From Euonymus europaeus (Eukaryota > Streptophyta > Magnoliopsida > Celastrales > Celastraceae): a stretch of DNA of 64,000 nucleotides. Below are positions 24,557 through 36,200 of the stretch, piece after piece. The translations under genes were made by a program, and so were the position numbers. The first letter of the stretch is position 1. Each line of letters starts with the position of its first letter. The DNA is taken from contig OY756961.1 in assembly GCA_963580455.1 (NCBI GenBank), positions 6,863,001 through 6,927,000 on the forward strand, in the 5' to 3' direction. Below the pieces are notes generated by a model that was given only the letters and a program-made list of their open reading frames with translations, searched no databases and was not told the origin of the DNA.

Positions 24557-27500
24557 ATGTCCTCTAAATCGAAGTAAGCACTTTATCTCTTTAGATCTGA
24601 CGTGGGTTTTGCTTCTTCTTAATTTTTATTTGGTGGATCAGTCATGTGAATTTGTCTAAACCCAGTCTTGATTTAGTTTCTTTTTGTTCTTTATGGGTGG
24701 GTTTTAGATGACTTTTTTGGGTCAGAATCCTGATCCTTGTTCATTAATGATTCTATTGTGAGGATTCTTTTTTTGATCTGTTTTCATACCAAATTTTGCT
24801 GCAATTTTGATGGCTATTTGCTCTCACAACTAATTTTATGTATACTGGGAATTAAATGAGTTTGATCTGCTTTCAAGGTTGTGATTCTGCAATTTGTGTT
24901 TCAAGTTACCGTATTTGACATAGATCCCATGTTAATGGATATTGTTGTCTGAATGTAGTTGTAACATTTTGTCTAAACAGAACTAGTTTGCCTGAAACTC
25001 CAAACAAAGCATCGCTAGCAACTCCAAGAGTCAGTAGAATAAGTAGGGGAGCAAGTGCTAAATCAGAATCTAATTCACACTCTTCCCTGCAAAATCCACG
25101 CCTTTCTGTTGATCGGTCCCCGAGATCTGTTACGTCGAAGCCAACGGTTGATCGTCGAAGTCCAAAGGTTTCCACCCCACCTGAGGTAAGTTTTTTGTCA
25201 TTGCAAATCAAATTATGCTGCCCCTTTGTTCCTCTAACTTTTAATGGTCTGCTAGGTTTCTCCACCAAATACCAATTACTGGCTGTAATATTGAGGAACT
25301 TGTGAACTTTGAATGAAAGAAGTGACTGGTAGAATGATGATGTTATGAATTCATATCCGGTTGCCAAGAAAGCAAACAATCAAATCATATGAAAACTTTC
25401 TATGGATTATATTGAAAGTAAATCATATATGTTCTCAATATATATTTTTGTGAATCTGCCCCAATTTTGCCTGTGGGGATTTTTTAAGGAATTTTGATAT
25501 AAATTTTCAATTTATTTTTTAATTTCAGAGACCACAGACAAGGGTTGTGAAGGGATCAGAGTTACAGGCTCAACTGAATCTTGTTCAGGAAGATCTGAAG
25601 ACAGCAAAAGAACAGATAGCGTCGATTGAAAAGGAGAAAGCACAAGCTATTGATGATCTGAAAGAAGCTCAGAGATTGGCCCAAAAGGCCAATGAGAAGC
25701 TTCAGGAGGCATTGGTGGCTCAAAAGCGAGCCGAGGAAGATTCAGAGATTGAGAAGTTTCGGGCTGTTGAGTTGGAACAAGCTGGGATTGAGGCAGCCCA
25801 AAAGAAGGAAGAGGAGTGGCAGAAAGAGGTAGAAGCTATTAGGAGCCAACATGCTTTGGATGTTGCTGCCCTTCTTTCTACAACTCAGGAGCTCCAAAGG
25901 GTGAAGCAAGAATTGGCCATGACTTGTGATGCAAAGAACCAGGCACTCAGCCATGCAGATGATGCCACTAAGATTGCCGAGATTCATGCTGATAAGGTGG
26001 AGATTCTTTCGGGTGATTTGACTCGATTGAGGGCTTTGCTTGACTCGAAGATTGAAACTGAGTCTAGTGAAAGCAACAAAATGATCTTGAAACTCAAGGA
26101 GGAGATAGATGTTTTAAAACAAGAAGTTAAGAAAGCGAAAAGTTTTGAGGGGAAGTTGGTAGCAAAGGAGGCTTCAATTGAACACCTTAATGTTGAACTA
26201 GAGGCTGCAAAGATGGCTGAATCCTATGCACGGAATTTCGCTGAGGAGTTGAAAAACAAGGTTGAGGCATTAGAGAGCCATCTTGAAACGGCAAGTAAGT
26301 TAGAGAAGTCTGCGTCAGAATCCTTGGAGTCAGTCATGAAACAACTAGAAGGAAACAATGACTTATTGCATGATGCGGAATCTGAAATTGCTGCTCTAAA
26401 AGAGAAGGTAAGCTTGTTGGAAATGACAATTGGAAGACAGAAAGGGGATCTTGACGAATCAGAGCATAATCTTGACAAGGTAAAAGTTGAAACTTCTGAA
26501 ATGGCGAAGAAGGTAGAGTCTTTAAAATCTGAGCTGGAAGCAGTTAAGGAGGAGAAAGTCCAGGCTTTGAACAATGAAAAGCTAGCAGCTTCTAGTGTTC
26601 AAACCCTCTTAGAAGAAAAACATAAGCTTATAAATGAGCTAGAAAATTCCAGAGATGAAGAGGAGAAGGATAAGAAAGCAATGGAGAGCTTGGCATCAGC
26701 CTTGCATGAAGTCTCAGCAGAGGCGAGGGAAGCCAAAGAAAAACTTTTGACTTGTCAAGTTGAGCATGGAAATTATGAGACCCAAATAGAAGATCTAAAG
26801 CTGGTAATTAAAGTAACAAATGAGAAATATGAAGGCATGCTTGACGATGCTAAACACAAGATTGATCTTCTCACACAAACTATTGAACAATCAAGGGATG
26901 AATTTCAGAACTCCAAGACCGAGTTGGAGCAAAAAGAGCTTCATTTGGTGACTTCTTTAAAAAAATCTGAAGAAGAAAGCTGTAAACTGGGAAAAGAAGT
27001 TGATAGACTGGTAAATTTGGTCAAGCAAACAGAGGAAGAAACTTCTGCCTCTAAGGAGGCAGAAGCTCAGCTGAAGGATAGCCTAAAAGAAGTTGAATCT
27101 GAGGTAATTTGTTTACAGGAAGCTCTATCACAAGCAAAGGCTGAAAACACGAAACTTAAAGAAAACTTATTGGACAAAGAAAATGAGCTGCAGGGTGTTG
27201 TGCAAGAAAATGATGATGTCCGAAATAGGGAAGCTGTTTCTCTGGAGAAGGTTGTGGCTTTATCTAAATTGCTTGAGGAAGCTACGGCCAAAAAGGAAAC
27301 CAAGGAGAATAGTGAGCTTACAGACAGTGAGAAAGACTATGATTTGCTTCCAAAGGTGGTTGAATTCTCTGAAGAAAATGGGCATGCTAGAGAAGAGAAG
27401 CCAAAAGTTGACCTTCTTTCACAGCAACACGAGGAAACCCAAAAAGATGCTGCAACGGAAGAGAACAATGTTGTGCAAAATGAGGGGGTTCAAAGTGAAG

Positions 27501-27844
27501 CTGTCAGAGTTGAGAATGTGAATGGAAAGCCAAAGGAAGGCAACAGCAAAGAAAAAGAAGACGATACAGTTGAAGTTGAATTTAAGATGTGGGAGAGCTG
27601 CAAGATTGAAAAGAAAGAATTTTCAGCTGAAAGAGAACTGGAGCAGGAATCCTTCGAGGAGGAAGTGGACTCAAAGGATGATGGTGGGGAGAACTTAGAT
27701 CAGGTAAATGGATTATCTTCTGTAGAAACTGGCGATGATGGTGGAAGCTCACCTTCGAAGCAGCAGCAGTTGAAGAAGAAGAAGCCTTTGTTTCGTAAGT
27801 TTGGAGGCTTACTTAAGAAAAAAGGAACTAGCAACCATAAGTAG
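24557..27844 (+). CDS. WEB-family coiled-coil protein (At3g02930/At5g16730-like)
   Basis: Three coding exons join in phase: 24557-24573 (only MSSKS plus two bases), 24981-25185 and 25529-27844, giving 845 residues. The head (residues 1-80) is Ser/Pro/Arg-rich and basic (LPETPNKASLATPRVSRISR, NPRLSVDRSPRSV), as in plant WEB proteins annotated as chloroplastic. From about residue 84 to 680 it is almost continuous Glu/Lys/Leu-rich coiled coil, followed by an acidic tail and a basic C-terminus (KKKKPLFRKFGGLLKKKGTS). The family includes WEB1/PMI2-type proteins needed for light-driven chloroplast movement and actin-related positioning; a direct role for this member is not shown. The start is chosen because the tiny first exon restores MSSKSK...SLPETP; without it no Met precedes exon 2 in frame. 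Confidence 0.88.
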
Positions 27845-28300
27845 AAGAAAAGGACAGTTGTGGATTGATCTATATGCTTTACTAGCATGCAACGACATGA
27901 TACTACATTGCATTCAAATGTGTTTGCTTTATTGTTTTTGCGTCTTCTTATTGTAGCTTCAAATGAGTAGGTGTGTATCGAATTAAGTTTTCGTCATAAC
28001 CTTTCAATGTGATTACATATTTTTACAGAGTGTCTTGTATGTGATGGAGTTTCTTTAACATTCCTTATTCTTTATATTCTCCCTTTGTATAAATTGCATT
28101 TAGTGATTGCTACCTTTCAATGAGCAAGATGATTTCAACGTAATGCTGCACCATCTCAACAAACTGGTAGTTCGTTCATTGCTGTTTTGAACATAAGGTA
28201 AGTGAACTTGGATGATCACAAGTGGAAAACATAATGGGCATGATCGCTTGAAAGGTGCTGACATTTTCTGGGAACAAGCACGGAATCTATATGCACAATT
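27845..28300 (+). other. Probable 3' untranslated region and spacer after WEB gene
   Basis: T-rich sequence without a frame; the poly-A site was not fixed. Confidence 0.35.
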
Positions 28301-28548
28301 TTTATAACGGGTCAACAGAGATGACATTTTCTACGGATTTTGAGATGCTCATTTACAGGTAGAAGTAGAACAGGTCAATAGACGTGTCCTTGCAAAAATA
28401 ATTGATCACATTGTTCTGAATAGTTTTGGTCCTTTTGGCACCTCCTTCCTCCATGAGTGGTGTAGAGTGCGGCTAAAAGTTTGGAACTGTTGTTTTGTTG
28501 GCAGCGGAGAACTGAACCCATATATTATTTCTATGTTCTAAGTGAGCG

Positions 28549-28553
<5 letters not shown>

Positions 28554-28622
<69 letters not shown>
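28554..28622. repeat. (GA)n microsatellite
   Basis: About 34 uninterrupted GA dinucleotides. The open frame rich in Leu-Ser on the minus strand here is only this repeat read through. Confidence 0.98.
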
Positions 28623-28625
<3 letters not shown>

Positions 28626-28806
28626 GATCATAGTGGACCCAAAGTTTCGATCTTTGGCGTCCCCTACCTCCTGGTGTAGTTAAGCTGGCGGTCTCTCTAT
28701 CCTCATATGGATACGACATAATAGCTCGTGAGTGGCAAGGAAGGATGTTGGGTTCCGCCTATAGTAAGAGACAGGTGGATCTGGGGGTGTTCAATGCAGA
28801 GGCTAA

Positions 28807-29194
28807 GGGCACTTGCAATGGTGTTAAGTTAATGGGTCAACAAAGTTATTGTATTTTGTTGATGTGGTTGTATTGAAAAATGTGTTTTGTTGATGTGGTT
28901 ATATTGAGATATGTATTTTGGTGATGTGGATGATGATGTGGCTTGATTTTTTGTAATAAATGTGGGACCCAGTCTTGATTTTGGTGTAAATTTGATGGGG
29001 ATAGTATGAAAGATAAGAAAATTGTTGGGTTGTATAATGGTTTTGTATTGGGAGATGTGTTTTGCTGATGTGGCAGTATTGAAATATGTGTTATGCTGAT
29101 TTGATTGTATTGAAAGTTGTATTTTTATGAGATAAATGTGGGACCCAAAAACAAAGTTATTGGCCCATTAAAAGGGCAACCATTGTGGTTGCCC
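28807..29194. mobile_element. TAA-flanked MITE (388 bp) in the LINE fragment
   Basis: TAA at 28804-28806 and 29195-29197. Ends are inverted: left GGGCACTTGCAATGGTG, right (reverse complement) GGGCAACCACAATGGTTG. Interior has repeated TTTTGTTGATGTGG motifs. Removing it restores the RNase H frame. Size, ends and TAA duplication fit a PIF/Harbinger-type MITE. Confidence 0.78.
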
Positions 29195-29321
29195 TAAGGC
29201 AGAGGCGATCCTCTTCGGTATTCACTTTGCCATGTCTTTGGGTATCAAAAAGATCCAAGTTGAAAGTCATTCTCTTGCGATAGTGTGTGATTTGGCAAAT
29301 GAAGGTCAATCCTTTCACCTT

Positions 29322-29918
29322 GGAGTTTGGCTCGAAAAAAATCCGTTCGTTCGTGTTTGACTCAATTCATAAATTAGCCGAGTCTGAGTTTGATTTTAAA
29401 GCTCAATTCATAAACGAGTCGAGCTTGAGCATCACAAAACTCTGCTCGTTAAGGCTCGTGAGCTAGCTCGTTCAATCGGCTTATAGCTCGGCTAGATTAT
29501 AGTTATATATATACATGTGTATAATAGTTCCTTCGATTTTCAATTTAACATTATTAATATGTTTGAATGTAATAATGTATTTATTATTTAAAATATTTTT
29601 GCCCAAATATTTGGTGTTTTATCAATGCACTAAGATTGTTAGCTATTAACGAGACAAACTCGAGCTTTTAGTGATTTATCGAGCTTCTAAAAAGCCAAGC
29701 TGGAGCTCGACTCATTTAGTGATTTACTAAACTTTTAACGAGCCAAGCTCGAGCTCGACTCGTTTAAAGATTTCTCGAGTTTTTAACGAGCCAAACTCGC
29801 TAAAACACTTATCGAGCCATGCTCGAACATAAATTTTTGCTTGAGTCGAGCTCAAGCTTATCACATTTGAACCGAGCTAAACTCGAGCTCCTCAAAACTC
29901 TAACTCGTTTACACCCCT
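29322..29918. mobile_element. Second insertion in the LINE fragment, rich in GAGCTCG motifs
   Basis: The LINE frame stops at about 29320 and resumes at 29919. The insert has many GAGCTCGACTCG-like motifs and ends CTCGTTTACACCCCTA, a wording seen at ends of hAT-like plant MITEs. The left end lacks a matching inverted repeat, so class and boundaries are uncertain. Confidence 0.5.
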
Positions 29919-30075
29919 ATGCTCAACCAACAGAGTGGCTCATCTTTTAGCTAAATTAGCACAATCACCCCAACGGGATGTGTTTCTCGATGGGGAATTA
30001 AATGTCCCCAACAGTTTCTTCAATATGTAACCGATGATTCTCTTGTTAATGAAATGGTATTTTCTTCTAAAAAAA

Positions 30076-30750
30076 CCATTAAGCACATAAATTGAAAACA
30101 AGAATTATGAATTGAATTGAATATTTGTAAAAATGAATTATCTGAAAATTGTCATGCTACATCACGCCCTAGCAATGAGTATAGTTACAAATTATAACCC
30201 ATGAAATGAAATAAGAACACAAATAAGAAAGAGAAGAGGAACCCATGGGGACAAGAACTAAAAACAAGGAGAATTGAGCATCCTCTTTTCTCAAAATTGA
30301 AAGCGGCTACTCTTCACAAAATTGAGCATGATTTTCTGTTAGGTTTGGAGACCTATTTAGAGTGAATACAAGTCCTAAAAAGTTTATTTCAATTGGTGTA
30401 TACATCTTCATAAGTGGATAGAATAAAGGAAACCAAATCAGTCAGGGAGGGGACAATGGAGTGAAATTAGGATCAAATAAATCTTTAATACCATTTGTTA
30501 GCTACCTTCAACAGTACCTAGCAATGGATATGGAAGATTGGAAGAGAAGATACGGTGTAAATAAAATACTTCATTTCATTGCTAAATCTCGTAATTATAA
30601 TCAAGAATGCAACTTATATACTAACTAAGCAATTGTAATTGCCATTTAATAGACATGAAAAATAGTTAACAATCCATTAAATGATTAACCAAACTTAAGC
30701 ATATATTTACAGAAATAACAGACTAATGAAGAAAATGTTCCTCTTATAAA
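30076..30750. other. Spacer between LINE and copia relics
   Basis: AT-rich, no coding region. Part of it may be untranslated or LTR sequence of the copia relic, but no LTR could be delimited. Confidence 0.35.
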
Positions 30751-30769
30751 GGCTGCCAATTTGTAATTT

Positions 30770-33530
30770 GTTCAAAGGGAATTTCGTTGGAGTCAACAAG
30801 ATGGGGAAGACAGTTAATGTGGATGTCTCTGGGTTCATGCTGGAGCTTGCCTTGGTGGCAAACTCTATGGATCCATTGCGGACTAATTATTTGGTGGAAT
30901 CAAAAGGTGGATTGCGGTTGATGTGAATCCTAAAGAAAGTGGTGGTTCTCGCGCATAGGTTTTGGAAGGTGGATGAAGCCACACAACTGAACACTTTGGG
31001 TGGAAGATTTGAGACAGTAGGGGTACTGACTTTGGAATTAAGAACATGAAGGGGTGTCTCACTGTCTCAAAATGCAAGGCCTGAGTAGGCAACCGATCGA
31101 TGATAGGGAATGCAACCCGATGACTTTTAGCCAGTTCACAAGTTGCACATTTGAAATTTATCAGTCACATGAGAAAATAATTTTCGCAAGTAACCAAAAG
31201 AATCATGACCAAAGCATCTATGCCACAACCAAATTTTGGATTATGAGCGTCTCTCTGTGGTATCCACCACACATGCATGGTAGAGCTTCCAGGTGTCAGA
31301 TCAAGATAATAAAGGCGTCCCCTTTTGGTACCATAACCAATCGTCTTGTGAGTTTGGATGTCCTTAAAAACACACATGTTACGACAAAAAATCACAACAC
31401 AACGCAAAGTACGGGTTATCTTAGCAACAACTAACAAATTATAGTTGAGTGATGGAACGACCATTGCAGACTCCAAGTGCAAATCTTGTGTAAGATTTAT
31501 AGAACCTTCTCTAATTACAGAAGATGTGGTATCATCGACAGTGGAAACTGAAGATTGGCTGGAAGGGGTTATGGATGAAATATGGTTACTGTCAAAAGTC
31601 ATGTGATTTGTAGTATCAGAATCAATTATCCATATATTATCACTAAGAGGAGCAGAAACATTTAGAGACTTACCAAGATTACCTGAGTCTACTTGGGTGG
31701 ATTCAATTGCTTCCTCAGCCAGGACAATAGATGCATGAGGTTGATGAGAAGATTTTGATCCACGCTCGTTGGATGCCTTGGTAGGATCCCACTAGTCAAG
31801 ATACTCGATGAGTTCATAACATCTAGCTTTTGTGTGACCAGTGGTACCACAATGTGTGCAGTCTCTCTCTTGTCGGTTACCATAAAAACCACGGGTGGTT
31901 TGACTAACCGGACGTTCAGATCTTGAGTGAGCCTTTGATGAGCTTCTGAACGGACTTTCTCCTGGCCCAAGAATCAGAGGGTGGAGGAGATTCTCCCTTC
32001 AATCTTGAGGCTCCAACGTTTATTATTGGCACTGAACCACTTTTTTTTTTAAATTAAATATGGAGTATTATATCATAAAGGGAAAAGAAAAGCTCTTTTC
32101 CGGAGGCTCACAATGGGGGGACATAACACCAAACCCATCAAAGAGAAAGGAAAAATTACATTTAAAGAAGTAGACCAAAAGACTTCATGAAACAACATGG
32201 TATTTTCTAAATCTAATTCCAGGCAGATGCATAGTATCCAATTGGATGAAACCTCGAACTTTGGTTGGGAGATCCTCATACCTATGGAAAGTATTGGAAG
32301 CTTTAGATGAAGTCGCCATGGAAGCCAAAGCATCAGCACTATAATTAACTTCTCTATAGGCATGAATAAATTGAATTTGAAGATTAGAGCACAAAGTTTG
32401 AATACTTCTTTTAAGATACATCAAACGCCATGGACATTTAAATCTATCAGATAGAACATTAATGACAATCAAAGAATCAGATTCGATAATCAAGTTTGAA
32501 TATCCTAAACTCAAAGCCAAGGTAATCCCGTCAAAAATAGCTTGCATTTCAGCATAAGTGATAGAATTAGGACCATAAAATATAGAGAAACCACCCAAAA
32601 ACTTACCAGAGTGATTTCGAATAATACCACCTCCACCAGAATCGCTAAGGTTGTGCAGAGTACTCCCATCGCAGTTTATTTTAACTAAATTTGGGGGAGG
32701 GGGATTCCAATAAAGAAAAGTGGTCATACCTGTTTGTTTTTGATGCAGAGGAATGCTGAAGAGTTGACTGATAAATGGATCTTTAAGATCCAGCTTGTAT
32801 TTCTTACCTTTACTCTTGAATTGCGTTGCAATTTGTTCAATTACGTCCTCAATAATCCAATTGCTAGAAGGATGGCCATCTTCATATCTACCCATGTTTC
32901 TAGCCTTCCAAATACTCCAGCAAATGTAAATTGGAAGCAAACTAGCTAAAACACCAACCACTGAATTTTTGTTTTTGATAGTCCATCATTCTGTAAACCT
33001 CAAGTACAATGTGTTCCATTTATAAGGCAGCCCAATGACATTGTAAAAGAAGTTCCAAACATAGATAGCCATAGTGCTTTCAACAAACAAATGTTGGATA
33101 GTTTCTAAACTCAAATTTGAATTCATGCAGCAGTTACATTTAGAAACAATTTGAACTCCTTTTTTCCTAATGTTATCATCGACAGCAAGAACATTTCTTA
33201 AAACTTTCCACATGAAAATGGACACTTTAACAGGAATTAAGTCATGCCAAATAAATTCATATGTAGGAATGAACACATGGGATTTCCTTACCTGTTCCCA
33301 TGCTGATTTCACAAAGAAAATACCAGAATTATTTTTGCACCATATTAAATTATCTTGACAGTGACTCACAACAACATTTTCACTTAAGATTATGTCCACA
33401 ATTTGATGAGGCAGAATTTGTCTCAATTTCTGAACATCCCAAGAGTTATTTCGCAAAAAAGAACTTAGTAAAATAGGCCAATTTGGATCAATTCGCACTG
33501 AACCACTCTTTATCTGATCCAATGCTATAT
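30770..33530 (-). pseudogene. Ty1/copia gag-pol relic, split by a LINE
   Basis: Minus-strand reading order: LDQIKSGSV (33530-33495), interruption by a LINE, then ASRLKGESPPPSDSW, a zinc knuckle CTHCGTTGHTKARC (around 31860-31820), a stop shortly after it, a protease start WIIDSDTTNHMTFDS (the normal D-S-G has G changed to D), the gag-pre-integrase stretch NLTQDLHLESAMVVPSLNYN and TIGYGTKRGRLYYLDL, then CATCELAKSHRVAFP. After that an internal deletion jumps to a short, scrambled pol piece near 30880-31050. Reverse transcriptase and RNase H are missing. It is dead; the family call is firm from the zinc knuckle and SHRVAFP region. Confidence 0.85.
32042..33494 (-). mobile_element. 5'-truncated L1-type LINE with 13-bp target duplication
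   Basis: GCACTGAACCACT is found at 32029-32041 and 33495-33507, bracketing ~1.45 kb. The left end starts with a T-run (poly-A on minus). The minus strand encodes the reverse-transcriptase zinc-binding domain (33490-32990; SAWEQVRKSHVFIPTYEFIW, then CNCCMNS) and an RNase H domain (32730-32300: WNPPPPNLVKINCDGSTLHN, GGGGIIRN, LIIESDSLIVINVL, YREVNYSADALASMA). Frames are still largely open, so insertion is fairly recent. Endonuclease and reverse transcriptase were lost by 5' truncation. Confidence 0.9.
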
Positions 33531-33729
33531 TATAGTATACAAGAGTTTTTAATCAATAAAGACAAAACATAATTGGTAATTCTAGAATTAATTATATGGA
33601 ACAAACCTATTTCATTCTTTGTGTTTGTTTTTTTTAATTTATTTATTGAAAATGTGGAAAAAAAACATTCTTCATGCTTTTTTTTGAATAATCCATGACA
33701 ATTAAATTTTTTATGCTCGCAAAACAAAC

Positions 33730-33730
<1 letters not shown>

Positions 33731-33776
<46 letters not shown>
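33731..33776. repeat. (TA)n microsatellite
   Basis: Uninterrupted TA run of about 23 units. Confidence 0.95.
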
Positions 33777-33778
<2 letters not shown>

Positions 33779-33779
33779 T

Positions 33780-34620
33780 TTAAATTTGTATATGTAAGCT
33801 CAAAATTTTCAGTGTTCAAAATAGAGAAATTTGTATATTTTATCGAATATTTGTAAATACAAAAATAAAATTAAATATTGGCAAGTTTTTGTTGTTTGAT
33901 ACTTAACATTGTCATGTTTTATTGAAATATATGTTAAGCCAGGAAAAGACATTATTGCAGTTCCTATATTCTTGACAGACATTCAACAATTGAGGGTTGT
34001 GATCAGTTTTTTGTGCTTACGGTTTAGGTGTTTATAATTTAGGGATTTAGGGTGTACGAATTAGGAATTTATGGTTTAGGGTTTTGGTGTTTTTTTTTGA
34101 ATATTCAATTGAGTTGCTATATAATATGTTGATTATATGAAAAACACAATTCTTGTATTCTTTATGTTCATTTTTTTTATTGAAAAGTGAAAGAAATATT
34201 TGTCATGTTTTTTTATTGAATAATAATCGATGACTGTAAAATATCTTTGTTTTTAAAACAGATTTTTTTATTATTTTATTTTTTATATTATTCATGAATA
34301 CATAGAAATAACAAAACAATGATATTTCATTGTTTCTTGAAATATCTTTATTTCATAAATTTGATCATTCGTTAAAATACAGTGGCATTTCTGTCCGTGA
34401 AAATGTCAAACTTACGAGTGTATAAATTTTTGTTTTAGACCTGAAAATATAGAGATTTTTGAGAGTGATATTGCTTTCTTTTCATTGATGTATAACTGAT
34501 ATATATATATAGCTGTACATTAAATCTATTCTAGGTAACTACAGATAATACAAAATCAATCTATGATTACCTAATGCTATGTATGGATACAAGATAATGT
34601 AGATCCCATGAATGTTGTTA
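33780..34620. other. AT-rich spacer
   Basis: No frame or repeat family recognised. Contains short GTTTAGGG-like runs at about 34020-34092. Confidence 0.4.
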
Positions 34621-34630
34621 ACTAACTGAG

Positions 34631-34847
34631 AATGAGCTTGCATCACGTGAGGTGATTCGGGTAGAATCTCTTACAGGACCCATTGATACAATATCTTTTG
34701 CTAAGGAACTACAGGTAAATTCAGCTTTTAATGAACACACAACTGTGGCCATCTAATCTAATGCATGTGTACTGTGAATACGTATATATGTAGGTGACAG
34801 GGACGGTGTCTTGTTTGGCATCGAGGCTATACCTCCTAGATAAATGA
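34631..34847 (+). pseudogene. Two exon-like blocks of an unidentified gene
   Basis: Block 1 (34631-34714) reads NELASREVIRVESLTGPIDT then ISFAKELQ and ends CAG|GTAAAT, a good donor. Block 2 (34794-34847) follows TATATGTAG and reads VTGTVSCLASRLYLLDK then stop, in matching phase. Composition and splice signals look like the last two exons of a real gene, but no upstream exon was found and the family was not recognised. It may be a gene remnant. Confidence 0.3.
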
Positions 34848-35664
34848 TAAATTGATCATATGATATGAAACCTTGATTTGGTTGGTCTGTAAGAATATTT
34901 TGACAAGGTAGGTAGGGTTAGTTGTTCTGAAAATGTCAATGGCGTTATACCTACTGAATATCATGAAGTCCCTTCTTGGACAAGCTTAGCTTGTGAATTT
35001 GGATTTCTTACACAACCTTAATTTATCACATACCATCATAATTTTGGACTCAAATTTTCTTGTATATTGACATTAATGACAATTATTCCAACAATTGAAT
35101 CTACATAAAAGTTAAAACTACACACTCTCAATGCCACCTCTCTCTCTCTCTCAGTCTCTCTCTCTCTCTCTCTATATATATATCTATATATATATATATA
35201 TATATATATATCTGTGTGTGTGTGTGTTCTAGAATACCGTTCATCTTGTGCTAATTTGGTTTTGTTAAGCTGAATTTGCTAACACTAAAAGGAAATATAT
35301 AGCCTCACCTCATAGTGACAAATAGTTTTGACTTTGGTGATCAAAAGGTAGATTTAACTATACTTACAAAAAAAACTATACATACAAAAAAAGAAGGTAG
35401 ATGTAACTATATCTATATATATGAAGTAGTTAATTTTTATGATTTTAAATTCTTAAATAACTTCAATTTTTTGTATATTTTAATCCACTTTAATCATTTA
35501 ATGTCGGGTTATTATCAAAAATGGAAAGACAAGGCCCAAACACAAAAGTAGATACTGTCTTGTGGCTTTGAGGTAGTCCATATTAATTGTTAAGACAAGT
35601 TTAATTGATGCATGAGGCTTTTTAAAGGCCAAACACCTCCACTGCCTTCTAATTGTAGAAGAGC

Positions 35665-35707
<43 letters not shown>

Positions 35708-36190
35708 GTATGTATGTCGTACCCAAAACGCTTACAACAAACCCTTTTTTTTTATATACATAATCTATTTTTTTCTAACTATTATTAAGTTGGCAAGATA
35801 AAATGCACGTAAAGTAGCAAATGCAATATAAGATTCCAAACTCAAAATAAATTATAATAATGTAACAAATATTTTAGTATGAAAGCAATAGTGTTCACAA
35901 TAAAATTAATCAAGACTAGCTTCTTGTGTCTTTTAATTACATGGAACATTCCCTATGTAAATCTATTAACAGCTCTATTTGAAAAACTACAAAGGAAATG
36001 AACCAAACACATAAATAATTCTTGTGTACATATTTGTCTACATATATATAGATATATAATCCACCAAAAGGACAGATGGATGTCAATGAGAGATTGGCCA
36101 CGGCTTTGACGAAGAGTCTTGGCTGAAAAGGAAATCATCAGAACATATTATAATTAACTACTAATATAGCCGATAAAATGGAAAACCTAT
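34848..36190. other. Microsatellite-rich spacer
   Basis: CT then TA then TG runs at about 35141-35227, TA runs at about 35668-35711. No gene seen. The stretch 35940-36190 likely includes the 3' untranslated region of the MYB gene. Confidence 0.5.
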
Positions 36191-36200
36191 GCACTAATGC

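Larger units (their letters stand above)
28633..30075 (+). pseudogene. LINE fragment: RNase H domain split by two insertions
   Basis: Plus-strand pieces of a plant L1-type RNase H domain are separated by foreign DNA. 28633-28806 encodes WRPLPPGVVKL and AEAK; 29198-29320 encodes AEAILFGIHFAMSLGIKKIQ and VESHSLAIVCDLANEG; 29919-30030 encodes STNRVAHLLAKLA then a stop. The 3' tail has GTTAATGAAATGGTATTTTC and an A-run at 30066-30075, a LINE-style end. Between the pieces lie a MITE (28807-29194) and another element (29322-29918). Upstream ORF2 domains (endonuclease, reverse transcriptase) are absent. Confidence 0.75.

Noticed and set aside
26224..27303. Ser/Phe-rich minus-strand frames within the WEB gene
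   Set aside because: They are shadows of the coiled-coil codon usage on the opposite strand.
28531..28719. 62-residue minus-strand frame made of Leu-Ser repeats
   Set aside because: It is the (GA)n microsatellite read through; no protein.
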